NCBI GenBank assembly: GCA_002261195.1
Contig: MVBO01000031.1
Coordinates: forward strand, 77,987 to 101,849
DNA length: 23,863 nt
Direction of reading: 5' to 3'
From: Bifiguratus adelaidae
Lineage: Eukaryota; Mucoromycota; Endogonomycetes; Endogonales
Part shown: piece after piece, positions 12,501 through 22,803 of the stretch
How positions within the stretch are numbered: the stretch's first letter is position 1
Layout of the letters: each line of letters starts with the position of its first letter
Program-made: the position numbers and the translations under genes
Notes under the pieces: model-generated
The model's database searches: none
Seen by the model: the letters and a program-made list of their open reading frames with translations, nothing else
What the model was told of the DNA's origin: nothing

Positions 12501-13090
12501 ACACCTATTCCACCCAAATTCAGAGATTCTACCCCAGATACGGAGACGAAACCAGTTGACGCAGCCTGTTCACCTGTTGCTAATAAGAAAACCTTCCCGG
12601 ACGAATATCTTACCTTTCTTGTCGAGGTATGCAAGAGTAGCCGTTACATATGCTCTTATTAATGCGTATGCTTGTGCAGACGGTACACAATAGCCAGCTC
12701 TCGATTGTAAAGCTCATCGAGGAGACAAAACAAAAGTAGGTTCTAAATATGCGCTCACTATCACCTGCACTCATTCACTGCACCGTAGATATCCGTCGGT
12801 TGCGAAGGCCCATGTAGAGAACAGAATCAAAGAAATTGCAAAGAAGGAGAAACGGGGATCGGACACGGTAAGTCAGAGCCGATCCGCCTCCCTAGTCGAG
12901 TCATACTCACCCGCGTCCTTGTAGAAACCCACATGGTATGTGGATCCAAAAGTCCTCGAGTCAGTGGTAAGTCAATGCACGCCATCATACCCTATACACC
13001 TTCTCACCCATGCAGGGCAAAGCACCCCATCCACCGTTGAATGAACTTCGCAATATGCGATTAGATGCATTTGTAGAGAGAGAGAAATGA
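9514..13090 (+). CDS. CAC1: Chromatin assembly factor 1 large subunit (CAF-1 p150 / Cac1)
   Basis: Twenty-two exons give 795 aa: 9514-9523, 9604-9654, 9732-9752, 9814-9885, 9943-9977, 10039-10120, 10182-10281, 10337-10601, 10651-10749, 10802-10912, 10976-11098, 11160-11382, 11434-11820, 11865-12043, 12098-12176, 12233-12273, 12323-12425, 12472-12626, 12680-12735, 12789-12867, 12925-12966, 13016-13090. CAF-1 deposits newly made H3-H4 on replicated DNA through PCNA. Diagnostic parts in order: the charged KER helix (about 288-376); a canonical PIP box QLNLGMFF (378-385); the conserved RMKLLQFHENVRPPYYGTWT block; LLNYEYDSEAEWEDE opening the acidic ED domain and ending DDFLVPEGYLSADEE; and a C-terminal winged-helix region (VHNSQLSIVKLIEE to about the end). 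The first coding exon is 10 nt. One intron (10602-10650) is GC-AG. The Dicer start codon follows after 34 bp. Some weak donors (e.g. GTGCGA at 12044) were chosen by frame and homology. Confidence 0.93.
10602..10650 (+). other. GC-AG intron in the CAF-1 gene
   Basis: The conserved protein frame can only be kept by joining ...IPK to SLSMVRWE, which puts the donor at AAG|GCAAGC and the acceptor at CCTCTAG|TCC, both in phase 0. GC donors normally need an otherwise strong consensus, and AG|GCAAG is that consensus. The only usable GT in between would leave a 27-nt intron. Length 49 nt, typical for this locus. Confidence 0.75.
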
Positions 13091-13124
13091 TTAAAAGGAT
13101 GTCTTCAGTTCTCTTGCAACGGCC

Positions 13125-16100
13125 ATGGTCGCTGTGACTGACAGTCTGTCTGCATCTGAAGGTTAGTTATTGGATACTATACACAGTGTTCGGTGCATAG
13201 GGCTACAGATGCATGGGAACGAAGTGCATGCAGGCGGTAGTTGACGTGGTTTTTCTTTCCTTTGTTCTCTCCGCAGACAATGACCTGCCAGATCAAGGCA
13301 AGCGGTCTTCCGACAATTCTGCTGAAGGTAGCGGCACGGACAGCGACAGTCAAACGGTCCCGGGTACAGGCGTCAGTGAACCCGTGGTTCAGGCACTCAA
13401 CGCGCCCAATGCCCGAAGGTACCAGGTTGAATTGTTTGAGATGGCCAAAAAAGAGAATGTGATTGCTGTTCTTGACACGGGAAGCGGCAAGACATTGATT
13501 GCTATCCTTTTGATCAAGGCAGTACGTGTACGTAAAGCTCTACGGAGCAATGGTTTGGTACGTCATGCGATATGCTTTTATGGCTTGATAGATTGACTTG
13601 CTCGATCGCCTCGGTCCTTTATAGTCTAAGCTCAGCATGTTCTTGGTGGATCGTGTACCTTTGGTGTTCCAACAATCCAAGATGATCCGCATGAACTGTG
13701 ATGCACGCGTCAAGCCTTTATGTGGGGAGATGGGAGTCGATTATTGGACGCAGACGCAGTGGACAAAAATCAAAGATGAGAATGAGGTTCTCGTGATGAC
13801 AGCGCAAATCCTGCTCAATATGCTGCGGCATGGCTATCTTCAGCTGAAAGATGTAAGTGCTGAAGACTGAATCGTTCGGTCTTGTGATTGCTTATGTGCA
13901 GGATAGATTGATTTGCTCATATTTGACGAATGTCATCATACTCATGGGAAGCACAGCTATCATCTCATCATGCGCGAATTCTACGACCGTTGTCCAGCTG
14001 AGGAGGCTCCCAAGATCTTTGGCATGACGGCCTCGCCTCGTAACTCGAAGTCCAGCATTTCGTATGCTGCCACGTAAGCTTCTTGCGTTGTTGGAGGATG
14101 CCGGAAGTTAAGGCTCTATATCTCAGTCATTTAGAAAAAGCTCTTCACTCAACTATATTCACAGTCGACACAGCAGAACTCAAGAGATACATTAATGCGC
14201 CGACCGAGCATACCGTCGAGTATAGTCGATCACCCCTCTATCAGTTAACACCGCTATACGTGGCTATTCACGGCTTGTACAGAAGCAGTCCGTTACTGGA
14301 AAAAGCTTTCCAAGCGACCCATTACTGTTTGGAGCAGCTTGGTCCTTGGTCAGCAGACAAGCTTTGGAAACTTATTGTCGACCGGCTCAAGAAGAAGACC
14401 GCTTTCACCTTGTTTGAGGATGCGGCTGATTTGCTTACTGCAGAAGGTCAAGCCATTATTCCAGAGTTACAAAAGCTCGTCGATGCATTTCATCCCCCGG
14501 ATCCACGTCCGTTGCAAGACAGTCGTCACCAAGCGTTCTCTCCAAAGCTTGTTAAGCTCATCCAAATATTGCAATTGTGCGCTCGCGATCCCGACCGATT
14601 CCGGGGTATCATCTTCGTGGAGCGTCGCTATACGGCTGTTGTGCTTCAGGCTTTAATCGAAGAAGTGCAAGAGCTCAAAGACCTACGGAGTGCCGTATTG
14701 ACAGGTCATGGATCACCCGACAAATCGGATGTTCAAATGGGATTTCGGACGCAAACTGAAGCCATCACAAAGTTTCGGGTTGGAGAATACAACTTGCTGA
14801 TAGCCACCAATGTGGCCGAAGAAGGATTGGATATACAACGATGCAACATCGTCATTCGTTTCGACTTTTTCCGCAGCCTTATTGGCTATATCCAATCCCG
14901 TGGACGTGCAAGGATGCCCAAATCCAAATATATCTTAATGTTGCAAAGAGACGACCCAAAACAAAAGGGTCTCCTCCGCGAATTGCGCAAGCAAGAGCAA
15001 GATATGAAACTCTGGTGCAATGCGCTGCCAGAGAAGCGGAAAGCTTCCTTGGCCATGGCAGACAATGACGACGATCTTTTGGATGCAGACGATGACGATG
15101 ATATTTTTTATGCATCTAACATTTACATCATTCCTTCCACTGGCGCGTTGGTTTCGTTGGATTCGGCCATACCCTTGGTGCATTACTATTGCGCCGCGCT
15201 TCCGAACGACGGCTTTTTCGCAAACAAGCCAGATTTCCTTCAAAAACAGGATTTGCACGGCTATGTCTATACGCTCACCCTCCCAAGCAACTCACCAGTG
15301 CATAAATTCGTCGGTGACTACGCGCGAACGAAAACACTAGCTAAGCAAGTCTGCGCTCTCAAGGCGTGTATCGAACTGCATAAGCATGGCGTTTTGAACG
15401 ACCACCTATTACCTGATGGGATTGATCCTACTAAAGAAATCGATGATCTGGAAGAAGAATTGGATGACGAGGGTCTCGTCATTGGAAGTCGACGTCGACG
15501 CGGAGTATATACGACAAAGCTTCCACAACTTTGGCTTGACGCGTGTCAAGTGAAGACAACCGACGATGAAGACAGTCGAAACTATTATCTTTCGGTGCTA
15601 AAGCTCGAAGCTGGCGATGTGCTTGACTGCAACTTGTATCAGCCTATTGGCATCATCACGGAGCAGGGGCTGCCGCAACTTCCGTTCTTGAACTTGGTCA
15701 TTGATGGAAAGCAACAGAACCTTTCCGTAGACGGCCGATATGCTATGTCGTTGACAAGAGCACAGTCAGAGCTCTTGTCTGAATATACCTTGAAACTCGT
15801 CACCATGGTAACCAATCGGCGGTTTCGATTGGGTACGTCTTGTCCGGCCTATAGATATGCGATCTTGTCCAGTCACTTTCAGGAGGGAGACATTGCGGAA
15901 GAAGCATCTTCAGACGTGCTTGATTGGGAAGCGATGAAGGGATACGTACATCACAAACCGGCTGTCGTAAACGCAGAGGATATCAAAAGCGTGCACAGAT
16001 TGCTGAATGAAACCATCATGGATTACTCCGACAACTTGCGCACGTATTACGTGCGGCAAGTACGGTTTGATATGAATCCATCTTGCCAAGTTGTGTCTAC

Positions 16101-17917
16101 GATGGATCGCGAAAAGGATTGCGAAACTTACGCCGAGTACTACGAAACGCTCCTTCACCGAAAGATCTGCAACATGAAACAACCGTTGTTGCAAGTAGAG
16201 AAGACATCCAGAGTGCTGAACTTTTTGCAGTCTCCAGGCACGTTAACCGTCAAGCGTCAAAGATATCCCGCCTCATATCTCATTCCGGAACTGGTGAGGG
16301 AGTTCGGCGTCAAGGCAAGCCTTCATCGCATGGCAATGTTTCTACCTTCTGCAATGTTTCGTTTGGATTCCCTTCTTTTGATCAAAGAAGTAAAGGAACG
16401 ACTAGGCATCGAGGTAGACGACTTTGATCTCTTGCAAGCTTTCACCACCCCATCCGCGAATATGCCCTTCAATTACGAACGGTTTGAATTGCTAGGCGAT
16501 TCCTTCCTCAAAATGTCGACCACGATTCAACTCTACATACGGGAGCCCACCAAGCACGAAGGCCAGCTGCATGCGGCCAGAATCCGAATTATTTGTAATC
16601 GCAACTTGTATCAGCGAGCACGCAAACTGGAGTTGTACAATTACCTTACAAGCAAACCGCTAAGTCGGCAGGGCTGGAGAATTCCTGGGCTTACGCTTCC
16701 AGAAGATACGGATGCCAAAAGACAGGAAGCAGAGACGCATAAACTGGCCGACAAAACGCTTGCCGACGTCATTGAAGCGACACTTGGAGCCGCGTTTAAT
16801 TCTGGAGGGCTGGAAAAGGCTTTAGAAGCTGCTATAGCTCTTGGTCTTCCGTTTGCGAATATCAAGTCTTGGTCAGATTTCGCTATTGCGCTAGCACAGG
16901 AGGAAGCTCAACGGACGCCCGTGCAGCCTTTGTTGGCCGAAAAACACGTTGATATTGACCGTATAGAGGAACTGTGCGGATATAAGTTCAAGGATCGGAT
17001 GCTTGTTGAAGAGGCCATGACACACGCCAGCTGGCCTGGCGGCCGTTGTTATCAGCGGCTGGAATTCCTGGGTGATGCAGTGTTAGACTTTTGTACCATT
17101 CGACGATACTTTTACAAGCATTTGAATTGCTCGCCTGGTCAGATTACAGATCTCAAGGATGCTAGTGTCAGCAACGCCTTCCTAGGTGCAGTCTGTTACA
17201 AGTTGAAGCTTTTCATGCACATCAAACACTTGTCTCAGCCTCTTCTCGGTGCACTAACGGAATGGTGCGAAAAGTACGAACTGCTGGATTGGAATAATTT
17301 GCCTGCTGGAGAGTTTTGGATGAATCCGGTGTACGAACCACCCAAAGCTGTCGCTGATGTCGTCGAAAGTCTCCTCGGGGCAATATTTGTAGACTCTGAT
17401 TTTGACTTCGCTGTCGCTGACGATACCTATCAGCGCTGGTGTGTACCGCTATTGGATGCCCATGTTGGTTTCAAGACATTGTATCTCCATCCTGTGAAGC
17501 AATTGACGCACGATGTACAACGGAACGGATGCGATGGTTTGCGCTTGCTGTGAGTAGCTTGTGTGGTGCATACAAGAGCGCCAAATAATTGATTTTTGCT
17601 TTCGTAGACACGAAACGGATGAGGTTGAAGGCGATAACAATTGCCGAGCGGATCGCGCGCAATGTGACATTTATCTTCATGAGGAACGTATCGGTAGTGG
17701 CAAGGGATACACCGTCAAGGATGCCCGTCGATCTGCGGCCGTCGTTGCCAACCAATGGGTGAAAGATCACCCAGATTACTATATTCACAATTGTACATGT
17801 CAGCGTGATCGAATTGCGGTGGACGTCGACGATAGCGATACTAAAGACGGCGACAAGCCAAAGCAAATCGTGCTGGACATGAGCTTAGAGGTGCCTCGAA
17901 TGCTTGGCGTTGTGTGA
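13125..17917 (+). CDS. dcl: Dicer-like ribonuclease III
   Basis: Six exons (13125-13161, 13277-13557, 13625-13852, 13907-14073, 14127-17549, 17608-17917) encode 1481 aa. Domains in order: DExD/H helicase with motif I DTGSGKT (79-85), motif II DECH (189-192), GMTASP, and C-lobe motifs [20 protein letters not shown] and QSRGRAR; an acidic linker ([14 protein letters not shown]); the Dicer dimerisation (DUF283) domain from about residue 565; a PAZ-like region with [10 protein letters not shown] and [10 protein letters not shown]; RNase IIIa ([11 protein letters not shown], Glu1025/Asp1029; ADVIE, Asp1118/Glu1121); RNase IIIb ([12 protein letters not shown], Glu1217/Asp1221; ADVVE, Asp1315/Glu1318); and a C-terminal dsRBD-like segment. 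All eight acidic catalytic positions are intact, so it should cut dsRNA into small RNAs for RNA interference. The ATG (ggccATGG) is chosen because an upstream ATG at 13099 stops after 12 codons. It starts 34 bp after CAF-1 and converges on the MFS gene. Confidence 0.97.
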
Positions 17918-18011
17918 TCATGACGAGGATTTTGTACAGAAAGATACCCATTGTAACAACTAGTTTGCATTACTTGGACCATATTGCATACAATAGCGTA
18001 ATGCCTAATCC
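17918..18011. other. Convergent 3' spacer between Dicer and the MFS transporter
   Basis: The facing stop codons are 94 bp apart. No AATAAA is seen on either strand, and the space is short for two independent 3' UTRs, so overlapping antisense 3' ends are likely. Confidence 0.55.
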
Positions 18012-20128
18012 TCATACACGTTCCGCATTTTCGACCTGTTCCACCTCGGTAGCACCCTTGTTTTCGCCAGACATTTGCCGCAAGGCATCTTCGCGTTTCT
18101 CTTCAATCTCTTCGGCAGTCACTTCGGGATGACGCGCAACGTAGCGAGGTAAAGCGATACGCAAAGAGAGCGCTGTCAAGATGCCAACAAAACAAAAAGC
18201 GGCATTCGTGATGAACCCCTTCAAAAAGCGAGGACTGTCGGAGGAGGGGAAGAGCTGGGCGCCCCAAACGGACGATAAATTGGCAATGGCATTCACAATA
18301 GCCTAGGGATGGGAATGTCAAGGTTGTACCCACTGCAGGATGCTTACTTACGAGCGATACCGCGCGCTTTTCGGGTGGACTGCTAATGGTATGACTGACC
18401 CATGCCAGGATAACAGGCAAGGCACTCCAAATACCCGTGGCACAGAGAAATTGGGCAAAGTAAAGAGCGCCATTGTTGGTCGTGGCTGCCGAAATCACAA
18501 ATCCGACAAAGGCAACACATAAAAAGGCGATGATGTGAAAGGCTCGTTCCTAAGAAGATGTGTGTTAGTATGGTCGGACCGGTGCATACGCTTATACGTA
18601 CGTCTTGGTGATCAGCATGGAAACTGTTGGATAGCGAAAACAGGGCTGCCACAAGGTAAAAGGGAACCGTGAGGTATTGTGCGTTAGTCGCCTATGGGAG
18701 GTGAAGCATGTTAGTGGTACGAGTATGCAGAGTAGATTATGAGACTGACATTTCCAGCGATATTTTTGGTGATGGTTGGGAAGAAGTAGCTGCACGGAAG
18801 CACGGAAATATAAGCATACGTACGTAGTGGGATGCGCATGTAGAAATTCTGTTACCTGATGGTACCGGCGCATACGTCCATCATATACAATAGAGTGAAC
18901 GCCCATGTTCTCCAATCCTTGATGGCAGGCATAAATCCCAGTCGCTTCTTGCCCTCATGTTTGCCGGATCGTGGATCATGGCCATCGGCAATCAGACGAT
19001 CCACAGCCAGCCGCTTTTCTTCCGGAGTGAGCCCTGACCAACGCATTTGTCAACATGATTTAAACTTTCCTTGTTCTACTCACAGGATGTCGTTGTCGGG
19101 AAATCGGGTAAGATAAACACGGCAATGAAGGATACGCCAATGGTCGCTACACCTTCAATCTGACGTACACAGGTTCATCCTTGCTCTGCTTTTAAACTTC
19201 AGCCTAAACTCACCAAAAAGAGATATCGCCATCCGGCGATACCATGTACTCCATTGAGCGACGAGGTGATACCTCCAGCCAGGAGACCGCCAAAAGCACC
19301 CGAGATGATAGCACCACTATAAAAGACGGCCATGCGCTTGGCAATCTCCGTGCGCTTGTACCAAGAAGAGAGCAGAAACAAAACACCCGGAAAGAAACCG
19401 CTGCAATTCGTCTCAGCATCTAATTCATGCTCAAGAGACCCACGTGCCATACCTTTCAACAAGGCCAAGCACAAACCGGATGACAAGCAAACCAGGGTAA
19501 CTTTGAACTGCCGCCGTACATGCCGAGATTATACCCCACGCGACCATAATACCTGGTAAGAAAATGGAGGGTCGAGTGCGAGCCAATATCATACTATCGT
19601 GACGCCATTAGCCATGCATCTGAGGCGACAAAAAGTCATCAAGTGATACCTACTTTGATGGCACTTCATTGAGCAGATATCCAAAGAAGAAGATGGACAA
19701 TGCCCAATTGTATCGTGAACCTGTCAAATCCAGATCCGTAGCCATACCAGCGATCTGGGCGTTACCAATACTAGAAACCATCTCAATATCGCATGTGCTG
19801 TCTATCATGACTCTTACTTTGTTCGATCCAGCTACACAACGATACGGCCGGTCAATCATAGGCTGCAATCCCATCTCTCTATACTCACGTAATTCAAGAC
19901 ATACATGATCCATAAGGTGGGAAAGAGACGCATATCCATCTTTCGAACCAAGGTTTTCTCTTCAGGCGTATCGGGCGTATAGTTGGCAAAGCCAATGTCC
20001 TGTGGTAAAGGCTTGCCCGTATCGTCGACCCGTTCAGCATCGATGCGATTCGGAAAGGCAGCTTGTGCCGTTCCATCTACGTTCGTTGGATGGTCAAGCG
20101 CAGGGTCTGCCATGAGTTCAGTAGCCAT
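18012..20128 (-). CDS. MFS transporter of the anion:cation symporter family (Dal5/Tna1-like)
   Basis: Eleven minus-strand exons (20128-19889, 19831-19818, 19770-19654, 19593-19453, 19400-19214, 19159-19084, 19033-18856, 18789-18750, 18691-18602, 18549-18352, 18302-18012) give 523 aa. A hydrophilic N-terminus of about 65 residues leads into RLFPTLWIMYVLNYLDRTNI, the first membrane helix and the family-typical LDRTNIGNA motif. Further landmarks are FFFGYLLNEVPSN, TRPSIFLPGIMVAWG, GFFPGVLFLLSSWYKRTEIA, DFPTTTSWLTPEEKRLAVDR (central loop), and ALPVILAWVSHTIS in the second half; the C-terminal tail is hydrophilic and acidic. The ACS family imports organic anions such as allantoate, nicotinate or pantothenate across the plasma membrane; the substrate here cannot be told. 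The second exon is only 14 nt and encodes LDRTN. The ATG follows a possible extension that has only a non-ATG start. Confidence 0.92.
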
Positions 20129-20323
20129 CCTAGTGGAAGAGAACTCGTTCAATGCGCTTTATTACCCCACACTCTCTCTCCCCGCATCCATCCGCATCAC
20201 CGTTTGCCCTAAACAAGTAATGCACTAGCGCTAAACGGTCCATTCACACCGGGGCGTGTTCCACCTGATCGTGCGAAGGCGCGAAATTGCCATTGACGTG
20301 AACGGCATGCCAAGTAAAACCAA

Positions 20324-20334
20324 AGGGGAGGGGG
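20324..20334 (-). promoter_or_regulatory. Two tandem stress-response element cores (AGGGG/CCCCT)
   Basis: AGGGG at 20324-20328 is followed immediately by AGGGGG at 20329-20334, about 200 bp upstream of the transporter start. This matches the fungal STRE core bound by Msn2/4-type zinc fingers in yeasts. The motif is short, so significance is modest. Confidence 0.3.
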
Positions 20335-20482
20335 CCGGACTTTAGGTGACAGCAGAGCTTGAATAGAGCGTGAGAAGGTGGTGCATGAACCTTGTGGACG
20401 CCTTTCACAGAACTTAATTGCCATGCACCTTGCTCACCTTTGGATCTGTAGTATCTTTGCCATTTTCCTGGGTTCGGTCGCG

Positions 20483-20496
20483 AAATGACGTCATTT
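20483..20496. promoter_or_regulatory. 14-bp perfect palindrome containing a CRE/ATF site
   Basis: AAATGACGTCATTT is a perfect palindrome centred on TGACGTCA (20486-20493), the full ATF/CREB-type bZIP site. It lies about 355 bp upstream of the transporter ATG and about 860 bp upstream of the OYE-type ATG, so it could serve either gene, the transporter being closer. Confidence 0.5.
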
Positions 20497-20610
20497 TCAA
20501 GCCTTGTTATTGCTGTTGAATTGATAGCAGTAGAGTCGGGCCAAGGTGCATAGAATAACGTTCCATTCCCCGGGTTGCGTGGTATTAGCAATCTGAGATC
20601 TCGTGATGGA

Positions 20611-20619
20611 GGGGGGGGG
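20611..20619 (+). repeat. Poly-G run
   Basis: Nine consecutive G residues, preceded by GGA and followed by TTTT, in the transporter/OYE intergenic region. It is a simple homopolymer and prone to length variation or sequencing error. Confidence 0.8.
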
Positions 20620-21356
20620 TTTTGCCACTCTGTACCACACGAAATTTGTTTTGTTTGTCCTTTCCATGACATGGCCGAGTGATGGTTGACGAATGGATTC
20701 ATGCCCGGCAAATGACTTTATGTCTCGTCGTTTTCATGGATACACACTGTGGAGCTGCTAGATATGTTTTTGGATTTCTAGAAATGAGGTCTCCATGGGT
20801 CAGTGGGGGCGAAGGACCGCGAGATCCGAGAAAGGGTAAAACTATAATTCAAAGCATAGTTCAAGTGGCGATTACCGGGAATGGTGTGGCCAGCGGTGTT
20901 AGTTCTACATCATCGCAAACATATGCCCATGCCCATGGCCCTTGCTCAAAGGAACGTTCATCATCTGTGGATCTCAATCAAGAGTTGCATTGCTCCCAGA
21001 GGGTCATGTCTTTCTGGCCCCGCCCTAATTGCCAAACGAGGCACCTCGACACTTCCAAGTGTACCCAAAGTCATGTCTCAATGTAGTTGTAGGAGGTTCC
21101 AAACATCCATCCAAAACGGTATATCGCACATTCGGTCGGAAATACTCTTTCTCTCGCTCCGGCCCGAAGATCCAATGAGATTGCAGAATGAAAATTCGAG
21201 AACTCTTCCGTTTGTAGATCGATCACATGCCAGTCACAAGATGAATAAGCAAGTGACGTTGCCTTTGCTTAGTCACTTCCAAACACGTGTATGAGGGTAT
21301 GTAGGAGCATATTAATAGAGGATTTGAGTGTCGCCTATACTCAATATCACTTCATC

Positions 21357-22616
21357 ATGACGATTGACACATCGATCCTCGCTCAACCGATTCAATTGCC
21401 CTTCGCCAAGAAGGAGATCAAGTATCGCACATTGAAGGCTCCCATGACGGAGCGTCTATCCACATGGGATGAAGAGGATCTCTCCAAGCGGGGCCGACCG
21501 ACGGACGAACTCGTGAGGCTTTATGAAACATGGGCCAAGGGCAATCTTGGTGTGATTGTTACGGGCAATGTGATGGTCGATGCGGGCCATTTGGAAGCTA
21601 AAGGCAACGCCATCATCAACAAAACCGACATGTATCTGCCTGATTTCGCTCGTGTTGCCAAGGCCATCAAGACATATGGCTCCCTTGCAATCATGCAACT
21701 CTCACATGCTGGCCGTCAAGTCTCGTCAGATATTCAGAAGCACCCCGTGTCTTCGAGCGACGTCAAGTGCAAAGATGCCATGGGTACGACCTTTGAAAAG
21801 CCAACGCCCTTGACCAAGGAGGGCATTAAGGAGGTCGTCGATCGCTTCGCTTACGCTGCCGAGGTTGCTTACCGGGCCGGTTTCGATGGGATCCAATTGC
21901 ACGGTGCTCACGGTTACTTGCTGTCACAATTTTTGGCCAATGACGTTAACCAGCGTACCGACGAATATGGCGGTTCTTTGGAGAACCGTAGCCGAATCAT
22001 CTTCGAAATCATTGCGGCCATTCGCCGACTCGTGCCAGACAAGTCGTTCTCCATTCAAATCAAGATCAACTCGCAAGATTTCCATGAAGGCGGTTTCTCT
22101 GCTGAAGAATGCCGATTGCTTTGCCAACTCTTGGAAGCTGCTGAGGTCGATATGATTGATTTGTCTGGTGGTACTTACGAAACCCTGGCATTTGAACACA
22201 AGCGAGAATCGACAAAGAAACGCGAAGCCTTCTTTTTGGACTTCGCCGACCAAATCCGCCCTAACCTTCACAAGACCGTGCTTTGCGTTACTGGAGGTTT
22301 CCGATCCGCCAAAGCCATGGTTGATGCCATCAAGGGTGGATCGTGTGATATCGTGGGCTTGGGCCGTCCCGTCTGCACAGAGCCATTCTTGGTACGTGAC
22401 ATGTTGGAAGGCAAGATCGATAGAGCGCGACCTCTCGCCTTGCCGGACCAAATGGAACTACAAATAGGTGCGGCTGTCGCCAATATACACGATATGGGCC
22501 AAGGAAAGCCCATCACCGACTACTCCAAGAAAGAGAACGTCGATGCATTCTTGAAGAGTCTGGGACTCGGTCAAGAAGACAACAAGACTGGCACTGAGCA
22601 ATATCAAGAGAAATAA
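21357..22616 (+). CDS. NADH:flavin oxidoreductase, Old Yellow Enzyme family
   Basis: A single intronless exon encodes 419 aa with a TIM-barrel flavin oxidoreductase pattern. Landmarks: LKAPMTERLST (FMN-binding first strand, 26-36), VIVTGNVMVD (67-76), QLSHAGRQ (114-121), the substrate-binding pair His182/His185 in QLHGAHGYLLSQFLANDVNQ, RTDEYGGSLENRSR (200-213), IQIKINSQDF, IDLSGGTYE, VLCVTGGFRS and IVGLGRP for the FMN phosphate. OYE-type enzymes use FMN and NAD(P)H to reduce activated alkenes; the natural substrate is unknown. The start is the ATG at 21357 rather than the in-frame ATG at 21291, because family similarity begins near LPFAKKEIKYRTLKAPM and a TATA-like element sits between the two. 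Most neighbours are broken by many introns, so the single exon is notable; intron loss or transfer could explain it. Confidence 0.93.
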   Translation: MTIDTSILAQPIQLPFAKKEIKYRTLKAPMTERLSTWDEEDLSKRGRPTDELVRLYETWAKGNLGVIVTGNVMVDAGHLEAKGNAIINKTDMYLPDFARVAKAIKTYGSLAIMQLSHAGRQVSSDIQKHPVSSSDVKCKDAMGTTFEKPTPLTKEGIKEVVDRFAYAAEVAYRAGFDGIQLHGAHGYLLSQFLANDVNQRTDEYGGSLENRSRIIFEIIAAIRRLVPDKSFSIQIKINSQDFHEGGFSAEECRLLCQLLEAAEVDMIDLSGGTYETLAFEHKRESTKKREAFFLDFADQIRPNLHKTVLCVTGGFRSAKAMVDAIKGGSCDIVGLGRPVCTEPFLVRDMLEGKIDRARPLALPDQMELQIGAAVANIHDMGQGKPITDYSKKENVDAFLKSLGLGQEDNKTGTEQYQEK

Positions 22617-22803
22617 TCTATCTTACTAGACCTAGACTTAGATGCACAATGTAGATGACAAAGTTGTATCCATGCCTGTATCGCGTATGTGCATGAATAT
22701 AATGAGTGAAGCCAAACGCGCCTTGCTGATGGAAACGCGTCACATTTTACGCGCGCTCAGTGTTCAATTTAGAGACCTTGTTGCTCGAGAATACGCGATA
22801 ACC

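Larger units (their letters stand above)
20129..21356. other. Divergent intergenic region between the MFS transporter and the OYE-type gene
   Basis: This 1228-bp stretch is the longest gene-free segment in the window. Open frames at 20679-21086 (+, 135 aa) and 20711-20244 (-, 155 aa) show no recognisable domain and are probably chance. It holds a pyrimidine tract near the transporter start (about 20167-20185), two AGGGG cores (20324-20334), a CRE-type palindrome (20483-20496), a run of nine G (20611-20619), a CCAAT box near 21172, and an AT-rich TATTAATA element about 45 bp before the OYE-type ATG. No tRNA was recognised. Confidence 0.6.

Noticed and set aside
20468-20485. GGGTTCGGTCGC resembling a tRNA B box
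   Set aside because: It departs from GGTTCGANTCC and no A box, cloverleaf arms or T-run could be found around it.
20244-21086. Two open frames (135 aa plus, 155 aa minus) in the transporter/OYE gap
   Set aside because: No recognisable domain, low-complexity or odd composition, overlapping each other on opposite strands; treated as chance.
22642-22803. Upstream in-frame ATGs as the UBR7 start
   Set aside because: They would leave only 25 bp after the previous stop and add residues not resembling the family; kept as an alternative only.
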